A stretch of DNA of 18,726 nucleotides from assembly GCA_030424955.1 (NCBI GenBank), contig JAUHVS010000031.1:1-18726 (forward strand), read 5' to 3'. Numbering within the stretch: position 1 is the first letter of the stretch; each line of letters opens with the position of its first letter. This document shows positions 7,356 to 14,391 of the stretch, in pieces. The notes under the pieces were generated by a model that worked only from the letters and a program-made list of their open reading frames with translations, was not told the origin of the DNA and did not search any database. This DNA is from a bacterium (GTDB lineage Bacteria; Myxococcota_A; Bradymonadia; UBA7976; UBA1532). Made by a program: the position numbers and the translations under genes.

Positions 7356-8786
7356 ATGACCGACCCCCGACCTGACATCGCCGTCGTTGGCCTGGGCGTG
7401 ATGGGCGCCAGCCTCGCCCGCAACTTCCACAGCCGCGGCCTGACGGTCATCGGCTACAACCGCTCGGCTGACCTGTCCGACCCCTTCTTTGAGCGCTACG
7501 GCGACGCGCGGTTCGTGCGCATCGACGCCCTGGACGCCGTGCCCGCCGCCTTCGGCGACCAGCCCGCGCGCATCGTGCTGATGGTCACGGCCGGCAAGGC
7601 CGTCGACGCCGTGCTGGACGCCCTGGCGCCCCACCTGCGGCCCGGCGACGTGGTCATCGACGGCGGCAACAGCCACTTCGCCGACACCGAGCGGCGCATG
7701 GCCCGCGGCCGCGCCGAGGGCTTCCGCTTCGTGGGCATGGGCGTCAGCGGGGGCGAGCGCGGCGCCCTCGAGGGGCCCAGCATGATGCCGGGCGGCGATC
7801 CCGAGGCCTGGCCGCTGATCGAGGCCCTGGTGCGCCCCGCCGCCGCCGTGAGCGACACCGGCCCCTGCGTGACGTGGTGCGGCAGCGGCAGCGCCGGCCA
7901 CTTCGTGAAGATGGTGCACAACGGCATCGAGTACGGCGACATGCAGCTCATCGCCGAGACCTGGACCCTGCTGTCCGAGGGGCTGCAGTGGGACGCCCCG
8001 CGCATCGCCGACACCTTCGCGGCCTGGAACACAGGGGAGCTCGAGAGCTTCCTGGTGGAGATCACCGCCGGCATCGTGGCCACCCGCGATCCGAAGGGCG
8101 ACGGCCCCCTGGTGGACGCCATCCTCGACGTCGCCGGCCAGAAGGGCACGGGGCGCTGGACCGCGATCTCCGCCACCGAGCTGGGCGTGCCCGTGCCCAC
8201 CATCAGCGCCGCGGTGGACGCGCGGGCGATGTCGGCCCGCAAGGCCTGGCGGGTGACCGCCGCCGAGCGCGGCCTGGGCGGGCTCGCCACCCAGCCGCTG
8301 GCGGGCGTGACCGCCGACGACCTGGCCCGGGCCCTCTACGTGGCCAAGCTCATGAGCTACACCCAGGGCTTCCACCTGCTGGCCGAGGCCAGCGCCGCGC
8401 GGGACTACGGCACCGATCTGGCCGCCGTCGCGCGCATCTGGAAGGCCGGGTGCATCATCCGCGCGCGCTTCCTCGACCGGGTCTACGAGGCCTTCCACGG
8501 CCAGCCCGACCTGCCGCTGCTGTTCCTGGCGCCGTCCTTCGCCGCCGAGCTCAAGCCGCGCATCGGCGCCCTGCGCACGGTGGTGGCGGCGGCGACCGCG
8601 GCGGGCCTGCCCATCCCCGCCCTGTCGGCGTCGCTGGCGTACTTCGACACCATGACCCGCGCCGTGGGCAGCGCCCGGCTGATCCAGGCCCAGCGGGACT
8701 GGTTCGGGGCGCACACCTACCGCCGGCAGGATGATCCCGACACCGCCGTGCACAGCGAGTGGGACACCCTGCCCCGCCTCACCTGA
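7356..8786 (+). CDS. gnd: 6-phosphogluconate dehydrogenase, decarboxylating
   Basis: It oxidises and decarboxylates 6-phosphogluconate to ribulose 5-phosphate and CO2 with reduction of NADP+. The 476-residue product is the long, classical form. It shows the dinucleotide-binding loop GLGVMG (12-17), DGGNSHF (102-108), SGGERGALEGPSMMPGG (131-147) and GHFVKMVHNGIEYGDMQLIAE (181-201), where Lys185 and Glu192 correspond to the catalytic acid/base residues of the family. A strong ribosome binding site (GAGGAGA) precedes ATG 7356. The gap from pgl is 73 bases, so it is probably co-transcribed but may have its own signals. The stop lies six bases from the convergent gene at 8793. Confidence 0.97.
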   Translation: MTDPRPDIAVVGLGVMGASLARNFHSRGLTVIGYNRSADLSDPFFERYGDARFVRIDALDAVPAAFGDQPARIVLMVTAGKAVDAVLDALAPHLRPGDVVIDGGNSHFADTERRMARGRAEGFRFVGMGVSGGERGALEGPSMMPGGDPEAWPLIEALVRPAAAVSDTGPCVTWCGSGSAGHFVKMVHNGIEYGDMQLIAETWTLLSEGLQWDAPRIADTFAAWNTGELESFLVEITAGIVATRDPKGDGPLVDAILDVAGQKGTGRWTAISATELGVPVPTISAAVDARAMSARKAWRVTAAERGLGGLATQPLAGVTADDLARALYVAKLMSYTQGFHLLAEASAARDYGTDLAAVARIWKAGCIIRARFLDRVYEAFHGQPDLPLLFLAPSFAAELKPRIGALRTVVAAATAAGLPIPALSASLAYFDTMTRAVGSARLIQAQRDWFGAHTYRRQDDPDTAVHSEWDTLPRLT

Positions 8787-8792
8787 GCCGGA

Positions 8793-9746
8793 TCACGGCC
8801 CGCCGTCCACCGGCCGGGCGCCCAGCGGGGGCAGGCGCTGGCGGCGGGTCGACCGCGCCGCGCGGCCGGCGTAGACCACCGCCCCCATCAACGCCACCAG
8901 CTCGGGGGGCAGCGCCGCCACCGGCCCCCGGGGATCGGCGGTGGCGCGCTTGATGGCCGTGGTCAGCGCGTCGCGGATCAGCCGGGCCCGCACGGCCAGC
9001 GGCCCCCCGAACAGCCGCGAGGCCGCGGGATCGTCCACGCTGGCCTCGGCCAGGGTCGCCGGCGACACCAGCACCGCGCCCGCCCGCTCCACCTGCCGCG
9101 CCTTCTGCGCCGTGCGCGCCCCGGGGAGCGCCGCGGCCACCTGCACCCGCACGCCGCGCTTCGGCCCCCCGGGCACCAGCGCCCGCAGGTCGGTCGCGGC
9201 CAGCACGTCCTCGTGCAGGGGCGCCCAGCGCACGGCCCACTGGATCGCCAGGGCGTCGTGCACCAGCCGCTCCACCGCGGGCCCCACCGGATCGTCGCTC
9301 AGGGTGGGCGGCTCGGCCATGGCCGCCGCGATGAGGGGGATGCCCCGCAGATCGGCGTAGAGCCGCGCGCGGGCGGCCTGCGCCGCCTGCACCAGCAGCT
9401 GGTCGCGCACGTCGCTGGGGCCGTGGAGGCCGACGCCCCAGGCCCGGGCGCGGCCCGCCTCCGCGTAGGTCAGCCGCGGGCCGTCGATGACCTGCAGGGC
9501 GTCGCCCACGGGCTCGACGGTGAAGTGGCGGCGGGGGGGCGCGAGGGCGGCCTCGAACCGGCCCAGGGCGAGCTCGACCCACGGGCGCCGGGCCGACGGG
9601 CGGCCGGCCTCGATGCCCAGCAGGCCGTGGTACACGCCATCGATCTCAGGCCCCAGCAGCGCGGGGTCGAGCCGGGCCAGGTGGGCGGCCAGGGTGCCCT
9701 GCGCGAGGGCGCGCTCCAGCCGCCGGACGGCCTCGGGGAGGGTCAT
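8793..9746 (-). CDS. Conserved-looking protein of unknown function, cysteine-free
   Basis: A 317-residue soluble protein with no signal peptide, no clear membrane span and no cysteine. It is Ala/Arg/Leu-rich and mostly helical in appearance, with a middle part of alternating strands and helices (for example KRGVRVQVAAAL, GAVLVSPATLAEA). No catalytic or nucleotide-binding motif is obvious and I do not recognise a family. The start at 9746 lies only six bases after the stop of the TerB-like gene, so the two form an operon; it has no strong ribosome binding site of its own, which suggests coupled translation. Antisense readings on the plus strand here are shadows: this frame has protein-like composition and clean ends. 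It is convergent with gnd. Confidence 0.72.
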   Translation of the reverse strand: MTLPEAVRRLERALAQGTLAAHLARLDPALLGPEIDGVYHGLLGIEAGRPSARRPWVELALGRFEAALAPPRRHFTVEPVGDALQVIDGPRLTYAEAGRARAWGVGLHGPSDVRDQLLVQAAQAARARLYADLRGIPLIAAAMAEPPTLSDDPVGPAVERLVHDALAIQWAVRWAPLHEDVLAATDLRALVPGGPKRGVRVQVAAALPGARTAQKARQVERAGAVLVSPATLAEASVDDPAASRLFGGPLAVRARLIRDALTTAIKRATADPRGPVAALPPELVALMGAVVYAGRAARSTRRQRLPPLGARPVDGGP

Positions 9747-9752
9747 ACAGGC

Positions 9753-10199
9753 TCAGCCGACCTCGGCGTAGATCTGGCCGATGAGCGCGGCGTCCAGGTT
9801 GAAGGCCGCCGCGAGCCAGCTCAGCGTGTGGCTCTCGCTCGCCTGCAGCTGCAGATCGGCGTACGCCAGGGTCGCGGCCATGCGGAAGGTGACCTCGCGC
9901 AGGTGGTCGTCGAGGCGCACGGCGACGGTGTCGATGATCTGCTTCAGCCCGGCCTGGCCGTGGGCCGACCGCGCCTGCTTGATGGCGTCGTCGATGAGCG
10001 CGGTGGTCATGTCCTTCTCTTCGTAGAAGGGCAGCCGATCCACCAGGTGGCTGAACTCGTTGCGCTCCAAGAGCCCCACCCGCTCGTCGGCGTGCATCAC
10101 GACCGCCAGGGTGGTGATGATGGCCTCGGCCTGCTCGCGATCGAGGTGCCCGAGGGCCTCGTCGGTCTTCAACTCGTCGGTCAGCTGGTTCCAGTTCAT
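9753..10199 (-). CDS. TerB-like (tellurite-resistance fold) protein
   Basis: The 148-residue, all-helical product resembles TerB/DjlA-N-type domains, which are compact helical bundles with conserved acidic residues that can bind metal. The two related halves show HADERVGLLERNEF (36-49) and AYADLQLQASESHTLSWLAAAFNL (112-135), each an acidic loop followed by an amphipathic helix, which is the hallmark of the fold. The role of isolated TerB domains is usually unclear; some act in stress or phage defence contexts, but no ter or defence genes lie here. An AAGGA ribosome binding site precedes ATG 10199. It is first in a two-gene operon with the unknown gene downstream and is divergent from the inositol-phosphate synthase gene. 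Confidence 0.8.
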   Translation of the reverse strand: MNWNQLTDELKTDEALGHLDREQAEAIITTLAVVMHADERVGLLERNEFSHLVDRLPFYEEKDMTTALIDDAIKQARSAHGQAGLKQIIDTVAVRLDDHLREVTFRMAATLAYADLQLQASESHTLSWLAAAFNLDAALIGQIYAEVG

Positions 10200-10368
10200 G
10201 TCGTCCTTCGCCTCGAGTCAGATCACCGGTGGGGCCACCATACGCGGGGGCCCCGAGCCCGTCGACGGGGTCGTGCGCGGGCGGCCAGGGCGCAGGCGGC
10301 CGCGGGCCGCGACCCCCGCGCGCCCCTGCGCCGCTGCGCTCCACTATCGGTCGCCCGGCCTCCTGGTG

Positions 10369-10374
10369 TAGAAG
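10369..10374 (+). promoter_or_regulatory. Candidate -10 element for ino1
   Basis: TAGAAG is an isolated AT-containing hexamer in the GC-rich 199-base divergent region, 24 bases before the ino1 start. Similarly placed hexamers precede other genes in the window. No good -35 sequence is visible at 16-18 bases upstream. The rest of 10200-10398 holds nothing else I recognise. Confidence 0.25.
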
Positions 10375-10398
10375 CGCACGACACGGGAGAGGAGCCCC

Positions 10399-11592
10399 AT
10401 GAGCAAGCTGGGCGTGGTCATCATCGGTCTCAACGGCGCGGTCGCCTCCACGATGATCGCAGGCGTGCACCTGATGCTGCAGGGCCACGCCCCGCGGCAC
10501 GGCATGCTCACCGAGGCCAACGACCAGGGGCCAGGGCTGACCGAGCGGCTCGACCTCGTGCCCCTCGAGGGGCTGGTGTTCGGCGGCTGGGACCTGGACG
10601 ACGGCGATCTGTACCAGGCCGCCCTGCGCCACAACGTGCTCCACCCGGCGTCGCTGGGGCAGGTGCGCGACGCCCTCGAGGCCATCACCCCGTGGCCCGC
10701 CGTGTTCGAGAAGCGCTGGGCGCAGGCGCTGGACGCCACCCACCTGGTGCCCACCTCGGCCCACCGCGCGCAGATCGCCGCCATCACCCAGCACATCGAG
10801 GGCTTCAAGGCCGCCCACGGCCTCGACCGGGTGGTGCTGCTGAACCTGGCCAGCACCGAGCGCTACCAGGCCGAGCTGCCCGTGCACGCGTCGCTGGCGG
10901 CCTTCGAGGCCGGGCTCGACGCCGATGACGCGGCCATCTCGCCCACCATGCGCTACCTGTACGCGGCCAACGCCCTGGGCATCCCCCACGCCAACTTCAC
11001 GCCGAGCCTGAGCAACATCCCCGCGCTGGCCGAGCAGGCCGAGGCCTGCGGGGTGCCCTTCGCGGGCATGGACGGCAAGACCGGCCAGACCCTGGTCAAG
11101 ACCGCCATCGGCGGCATGTTCCGGGTGCGACGCCTGTTCGTCGAGGGCTGGTACTCCACCAACATCCTGGGCAACAACGACGGCCGCGTGCTCGATGAGC
11201 CGGGCTCGAACGAGACCAAGGTGCGCTCGAAGTCGTCGGTGCTCGACAGCGTGGTGGGCCACGTGGTGCCCAACCACCAGATCCACATCCACTACTACAA
11301 GCCCCGGGGCGACGCGAAAGAGGCCTGGGACAACATCGACATGATCGGCTTCGCCGGCGCGCCGATGCAGATGAAGATCAACTTCCTGTGTCAGGACAGC
11401 ATCTTGGCGGCGCCGGTGGCCCTCGATCTGGTGCGCCTGCTCGACGTGGGCCAGCGCCGCGGCGAGCGCGGCATCGCCCGGCACCTGTCGCTGTTCTTCA
11501 AGAGCCCCCACCACGCCGACGGCGAGGCCCCCGTGCACGACCTGTACGCGCAGGAGCAGCTGTTGATGGACTGGGTCAACGCCCAGGCCTGA
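10399..11592 (+). CDS. ino1: myo-Inositol-1-phosphate synthase
   Basis: The enzyme converts D-glucose 6-phosphate to 1D-myo-inositol 3-phosphate with a tightly bound NAD+, the committed step of inositol synthesis for phosphatidylinositol or other inositol compounds. The 397-residue protein has the NAD-binding loop GLNGAVAST (10-18), GMDGKTGQTLVKT (223-235) with the conserved lysines, NILGNNDG (255-262), SKSSVLDSV (278-286), NIDMIGFAG (312-320) and MKINFLCQDS (325-334), all diagnostic. A strong ribosome binding site (GAGAGGAG) precedes the ATG at 10399. It appears to be a single-gene unit with its own promoter region. It draws on the same substrate pool as the zwf cluster about 1.6 kb upstream. 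No inositol monophosphatase gene is seen nearby. Confidence 0.95.
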   Translation: MSKLGVVIIGLNGAVASTMIAGVHLMLQGHAPRHGMLTEANDQGPGLTERLDLVPLEGLVFGGWDLDDGDLYQAALRHNVLHPASLGQVRDALEAITPWPAVFEKRWAQALDATHLVPTSAHRAQIAAITQHIEGFKAAHGLDRVVLLNLASTERYQAELPVHASLAAFEAGLDADDAAISPTMRYLYAANALGIPHANFTPSLSNIPALAEQAEACGVPFAGMDGKTGQTLVKTAIGGMFRVRRLFVEGWYSTNILGNNDGRVLDEPGSNETKVRSKSSVLDSVVGHVVPNHQIHIHYYKPRGDAKEAWDNIDMIGFAGAPMQMKINFLCQDSILAAPVALDLVRLLDVGQRRGERGIARHLSLFFKSPHHADGEAPVHDLYAQEQLLMDWVNAQA

Positions 11593-11602
11593 GGCCCGGG
11601 CC

Positions 11603-11623
11603 CTGAGCTGAGGCGAGGCTCAG
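11603..11623. terminator. Possible stem-loop between convergent genes
   Basis: CTGAGC (11603-11608) and GCTCAG (11618-11623) can pair with a nine-base loop in the 27-base space between ino1 and the convergent membrane-protein gene, overlapping the stop of the latter. The stem is short and no T-run follows on either strand, so this is only a weak candidate. Confidence 0.25.
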
Positions 11624-12207
11624 CCGGCGTCGCCGCGGGTCGAGCCCGCGATGAGCACCGCCACCCCCACCGCCCCGACCCACAGGGCCGCCGTCCCGTC
11701 GCCGGGGTGAGCGCGGGCCATGACCTCGAGCGGCGTGCGCGCGACCCACCAGCCCACCGCCAGCAGATCCGCCACGGCGAGCGCCGTGATGCCCCAGCCC
11801 AGGCGCCCGCCGAGGCCCTGGCCGAAGGCCGCGCTGCCCCCGGCCCGCAGCAGCGCGGGCGTGCCCGCCAGCGCCGTCAGGACGCGGGGCGACAGGCTGT
11901 CGGGCGCCCACGGCCCGACCCCCGCCACCACGGGCCACGCCGCGTGCACCAGGGCCGCGGCGCCCCCCACGAACCACGCGGTGGCCGCCCAGCGGCTGCG
12001 ACCCAGCACCCCCGCCGCCGACACCCACAGCGCCAGCGCCGTGACCCCGGCCACCACCGTCGACGTGCTCACCATGAAGGGGCGCAGGGTGATCAGCCCG
12101 CCGCCGTACTGCCCGGGCAGGGCGACGGCGGCCGCCGCGCCGACCCCCAGGGCCAGCAGGGTCAGCCCCTGCCCCAGCGCCAGCAGCCGGCGGGCGCGGG
12201 CGCTCAC
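11620..12207 (-). CDS. Multi-pass membrane protein, unknown function
   Basis: A 195-residue product with about five hydrophobic segments: roughly 10-31, 44-66, 73-94, a Gly/Ala-rich stretch near 105-125, 134-154 and 172-189. It has no recognisable motif and very few charged residues inside the segments, so an inner-membrane protein is inferred. Its GTG start at 12207 overlaps the stop of the upstream ArsC/Spx-family gene (GTGA), so the two are translationally coupled. The name of the partner does not by itself predict its role. The product ends in a short polar tail. Confidence 0.7.
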   Translation of the reverse strand: MSARARRLLALGQGLTLLALGVGAAAAVALPGQYGGGLITLRPFMVSTSTVVAGVTALALWVSAAGVLGRSRWAATAWFVGGAAALVHAAWPVVAGVGPWAPDSLSPRVLTALAGTPALLRAGGSAAFGQGLGGRLGWGITALAVADLLAVGWWVARTPLEVMARAHPGDGTAALWVGAVGVAVLIAGSTRGDAG

Positions 12208-12551
12208 GAGAACAGCGCCAGCACGGCCTCGGGGGGGCGCCCCAGCGCCGCCTTGCCGCCGTGGATCACCACCGGCCGCTCGATGAGCTTCGGCTCGGCG
12301 GCCATCGCCGCCAGCAGGGTGTCGCGGTCGGTGACGCCGGTGAGCCCCGCGTCCTTGAAGGCGGCCTCCTTGCTGCGCACCCAGGCGGTGGCCTCGATGC
12401 CCAGCTGATCGAGGACGGTGGCGAGCTCAGCCACGGTGGGCGGCGCGTCGAGGTAGCGGCGCACCTCGGGGGTGACGCCCTGGGCCTCCAGCAGCGCCAG
12501 GGTCTGCCGGCTCTTGGAGCAGCGGGGGTTGTGCCAGATCACGGTCGACAT
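12204..12551 (-). CDS. ArsC/Spx family thioredoxin-fold protein (arsenate reductase-like)
   Basis: The 115-residue protein has the glutaredoxin-linked ArsC signature: IWHNPRCSKSRQTL with the single redox Cys11, RSKEAAFKDAGL (59-70) and LIERPVVIHGGKAALGRPPE (89-108) with the conserved Arg92-Pro93. Length is normal for the YfgD/ArsC subgroup. Members reduce arsenate using glutathione and glutaredoxin, but many chromosomal copies have other or unknown roles; no arsenite efflux pump or ArsR repressor is nearby, so a resistance role is not supported by context. GGAGG precedes ATG 12551. It overlaps the downstream membrane-protein gene by four bases. Confidence 0.88.
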   Translation of the reverse strand: MSTVIWHNPRCSKSRQTLALLEAQGVTPEVRRYLDAPPTVAELATVLDQLGIEATAWVRSKEAAFKDAGLTGVTDRDTLLAAMAAEPKLIERPVVIHGGKAALGRPPEAVLALFS

Positions 12552-12650
12552 GGGGCCTCCTCACACAGCGGGTGGGCGCAGGGTGCCGGGCCGGGTGGCG
12601 AAAGTCGATGCCCGGGCCGGGGCCGCCCTCGCAGAAACCGACGCCCCGGG

Positions 12651-12679
12651 GGAATGGCGGGCCGCCCCACCGGTAGAGC
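12651..12679 (+). promoter_or_regulatory. Candidate promoter of the sigma-factor operon (ECF-like)
   Basis: GGAATG (12651-12656) and TAGAGC (12674-12679) are 17 bases apart and end 26 bases before the first gene of the operon. A GGAA-type -35 is typical of promoters read by ECF sigma factors, which often control their own operon. The 12552-12705 region holds no gene. The call rests on one match and on general ECF behaviour. Confidence 0.3.
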
Positions 12680-12705
12680 AGGACACACCGCCCCTGGAGG
12701 CCCCC

Positions 12706-12945
12706 ATGCCACGCGCCCCCCGCCCCGCCCCGCCCGCCCCCGAGGGCACCCTGCTGGGCCTGCCCTTCGACTGGCGCCGGCCCACCCTCGCCCGGGCGCG
12801 GGCCCGCCTCTGGCAGCCCGGGGGCCCGCTGCTCACGCCCAAGGTCTTCGGCTGGGGCTACGGGCTCAACCTCGCCCACCCGGCGGGCGTCCCGCTGCTG
12901 CTGGCCATCGCGGCGACCGTGACCTTGGCGCTGCTGGCCCGCTGA
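12706..12945 (+). CDS. Small DUF5808-like membrane protein
   Basis: ATG 12706 is preceded by CTGGAGG (12694-12700), so this start is preferred over the longer open frame upstream. The 79-residue product has a Pro/Arg-rich N-terminus, then TPKVFGWGYGLNLAHPAG (44-61), which resembles the 'PKRFGWGxTxNxxxP' segment of DUF5808, followed by one C-terminal membrane helix (about 62-78). DUF5808 segments usually occur next to transmembrane helices in proteins of unknown role. It is the first gene of a four-gene operon, and the sigma-factor gene begins within 34 bases of its stop. It could belong to the signal-sensing side of the sigma system, but that is inference. Confidence 0.72.
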   Translation: MPRAPRPAPPAPEGTLLGLPFDWRRPTLARARARLWQPGGPLLTPKVFGWGYGLNLAHPAGVPLLLAIAATVTLALLAR

Positions 12946-12978
12946 GCCATGCTGGCGACCGATCCTGGAGCGCTGCCC

Positions 12979-13494
12979 ATGGCCCCCATCCCCGAAGACG
13001 AGCTGGCGCAGGCCGTGCGCCGGGGGTACGTGGCGGCCGTGCGCTGGCTGGGCAACGACGCCGAGGCCCAAGAGGCCGCGCAAGAGGCCGCCCGCCGCGC
13101 CTGGGCCGCCCGGGATCGCTACGACCCCAGCCGCCCGTTCTACGGCTGGTACTACCGCATCTTGAAGAACCTGTGCCTGAACGAGCGGGCCCGCCGCGCC
13201 ACCCGGGCGCGCTTCCGCCCGGACAGCGTCCCCCCCGCGCCCGCGGCCGACGCGCTGGTGGGCCGCCAGGCCCGCGAGCAGGCGCTGCAGCGGGCCATCG
13301 AGGGGCTGGCCGCCCCGCAGCGCGAGGTGCTGGAGCTGCGGCACTTCCAAGACCTGAGCTACGCCGAGATTGCCGACGCGCTCGGGGTGCCCGAGGGCAC
13401 GGTGATGAGCCGCCTGTTCCGGGCCCGCGCTGCCCTGCGCGCTGCCCTGGCCCAACACCCCGAGTTCGCCCCCGCTGGAGGCCCCCATGGATGA
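12979..13494 (+). CDS. RNA polymerase sigma factor, sigma-70/ECF type
   Basis: The 171-residue protein has the two domains of an ECF sigma factor: sigma-2 (about 8-73), ending in SRPFYGWYYRILKNLCLNERARR, and sigma-4 (about 103-157), with LAAPQREVLELRHFQDLSYAEIADALGVPEGTVMSRLFRAR containing the helix-turn-helix that reads the -35 element. It directs RNA polymerase to a small set of promoters. ATG 12979 is chosen because GGAG lies at 12967-12970; an in-frame ATG at 12949 has no ribosome binding site. The gene overlaps the next by eight bases (ATGGATGA), which couples its translation to that of its presumed partner. The sigma-2 domain has long Ala/Glu-rich helices (AEAQEAAQEAARRAW) rather than a typical acidic DxxQ block. 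Confidence 0.93.
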   Translation: MAPIPEDELAQAVRRGYVAAVRWLGNDAEAQEAAQEAARRAWAARDRYDPSRPFYGWYYRILKNLCLNERARRATRARFRPDSVPPAPAADALVGRQAREQALQRAIEGLAAPQREVLELRHFQDLSYAEIADALGVPEGTVMSRLFRARAALRAALAQHPEFAPAGGPHG

Positions 13495-13918
13495 GCTGGC
13501 CCGCCACGAGGTGCTGTGGACCAAGGCCGTGGACGGCGTGCTGACGCCGGCGGAGCAGGCGGAGTGGGCGGCGTGGCAGGCGGCGCACCCCGACGCCGCC
13601 GCGGCCCTGGCCCTCGACCTGGGCATCAAGGCCCACACCGACGCCATGGCCGATCGCATCCGCCAGAGCGCGGGGCTGGCGCCGCCCCGGCTCACCGGGG
13701 GCGCCGCCCTCACCGCGGGGCTGGGGTTCGCGCTGCTCGCCGCTGGCACCACCGCCCTGCTCGGCTTCGCCGGCTGGACCGTGCTGACCGACGCCACCCT
13801 GCCCGCCTGGGTGCGCGGGGCGGCCGTCGCCACCGCGGCCGGCGCGACCCTGCTGTTTGGGCTCACCCTGCGCCAGCGCCTCGCGGCGCCCGACCCCTAC
13901 CGGGAGATTGACCGATGA
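13487..13918 (+). CDS. Putative anti-sigma factor, membrane protein without zinc motif
   Basis: The 143-residue product begins with a soluble helical region, where AVDGVLTPAEQAEWAAWQAAHPD (14-36) recalls the N-terminus of anti-sigma factors (a 'DGxLxxxExxxxxxHxxxxP' pattern). The HxxxCxxC zinc motif of common anti-sigma domains is absent and the protein has no cysteine at all. Two membrane helices follow at about 74-100 and 108-127, then a short basic tail. Position directly after and overlapping the sigma gene, plus a strong GGAG site (13477-13480), supports an anti-sigma role, with the N-terminal part in the cytoplasm binding the sigma factor. Function is inferred from context and shape, not from a clear family match. 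Its stop overlaps the YbjQ gene by four bases (ATGA). Confidence 0.7.
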   Translation: MDELARHEVLWTKAVDGVLTPAEQAEWAAWQAAHPDAAAALALDLGIKAHTDAMADRIRQSAGLAPPRLTGGAALTAGLGFALLAAGTTALLGFAGWTVLTDATLPAWVRGAAVATAAGATLLFGLTLRQRLAAPDPYREIDR

Positions 13919-14304
13919 GCGACCGATCCCTGATCCGCGCCCGCGCCGATGGCGCCGTCACCGGCTTCCAGCGGAGCATCCTGCTGGTCACCAGCGACGA
14001 CATCCCCGGCCGCCAGATCACCGGCACCGTGGGCCTGGTGCGCGGCAACGCCGTGCGCGCCCGGCACATCGGCCGCGACGTGCTGGCGGTGTTCAAGAAC
14101 ATCGTGGGGGGCGAGCTGGGCGACTACACCAAGCTGCTGGGCGAGAGCCGCGAGCAGGCCCTGGACCGGCTGGCGGAGCAGGCGGTGGGCCTGGGCGCCG
14201 ACGCGGTGGTGGCCCTGCGCTTCCAGACCAGCATGGTGATGAACGGCGCCAGCGAGATGCTGGCGTACGGCACCGCGGTCACCCTGGCCCCGCTCGACGG
14301 GTAA
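13915..14304 (+). CDS. YbjQ family (UPF0145/DUF74) protein
   Basis: The 129-residue protein matches YbjQ closely: TGTVGLVRGNAVRARHIGRD, then KNIVGGELGDYTKLLGESREQAL, GADAVVALRFQTS and ASEMLAYGTAV. YbjQ proteins are small cytoplasmic beta/alpha proteins that form ring-shaped oligomers; they have been called heavy-metal-binding but no reaction is established. The N-terminus here is about 15-20 residues longer than usual. It is the last gene of the operon with the sigma factor, and its ATG overlaps the stop of the preceding membrane-protein gene (ATGA). A YbjQ protein tied to a sigma/anti-sigma pair is unusual in my experience. Confidence 0.92.
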   Translation: MSDRSLIRARADGAVTGFQRSILLVTSDDIPGRQITGTVGLVRGNAVRARHIGRDVLAVFKNIVGGELGDYTKLLGESREQALDRLAEQAVGLGADAVVALRFQTSMVMNGASEMLAYGTAVTLAPLDG

Positions 14305-14391
14305 ACGGCTCGCGCGGCCGCGGCAGGTGGGGTTGAATCGACCGGACGGGCGCCGGCGGCGCGCGCCCACCCACCCCCCGGAGGCCGGCCC

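Noticed and set aside
9753..10199. Tellurite resistance operon or ter-type defence system
   Set aside because: No terC, terD/terE or related genes are nearby; only a single TerB-like domain is present.
9213..10928. 571-codon plus-strand open frame across the TerB-like operon and the start of ino1
   Set aside because: The translation is low-complexity and runs through an intergenic region; the overlapping TerB-like and ino1 genes have clear family motifs.
12204..12551. Arsenic resistance locus
   Set aside because: Only an ArsC-fold protein is present; there is no arsenite pump, ArsR or ACR3 gene, so the resistance label is not supported.
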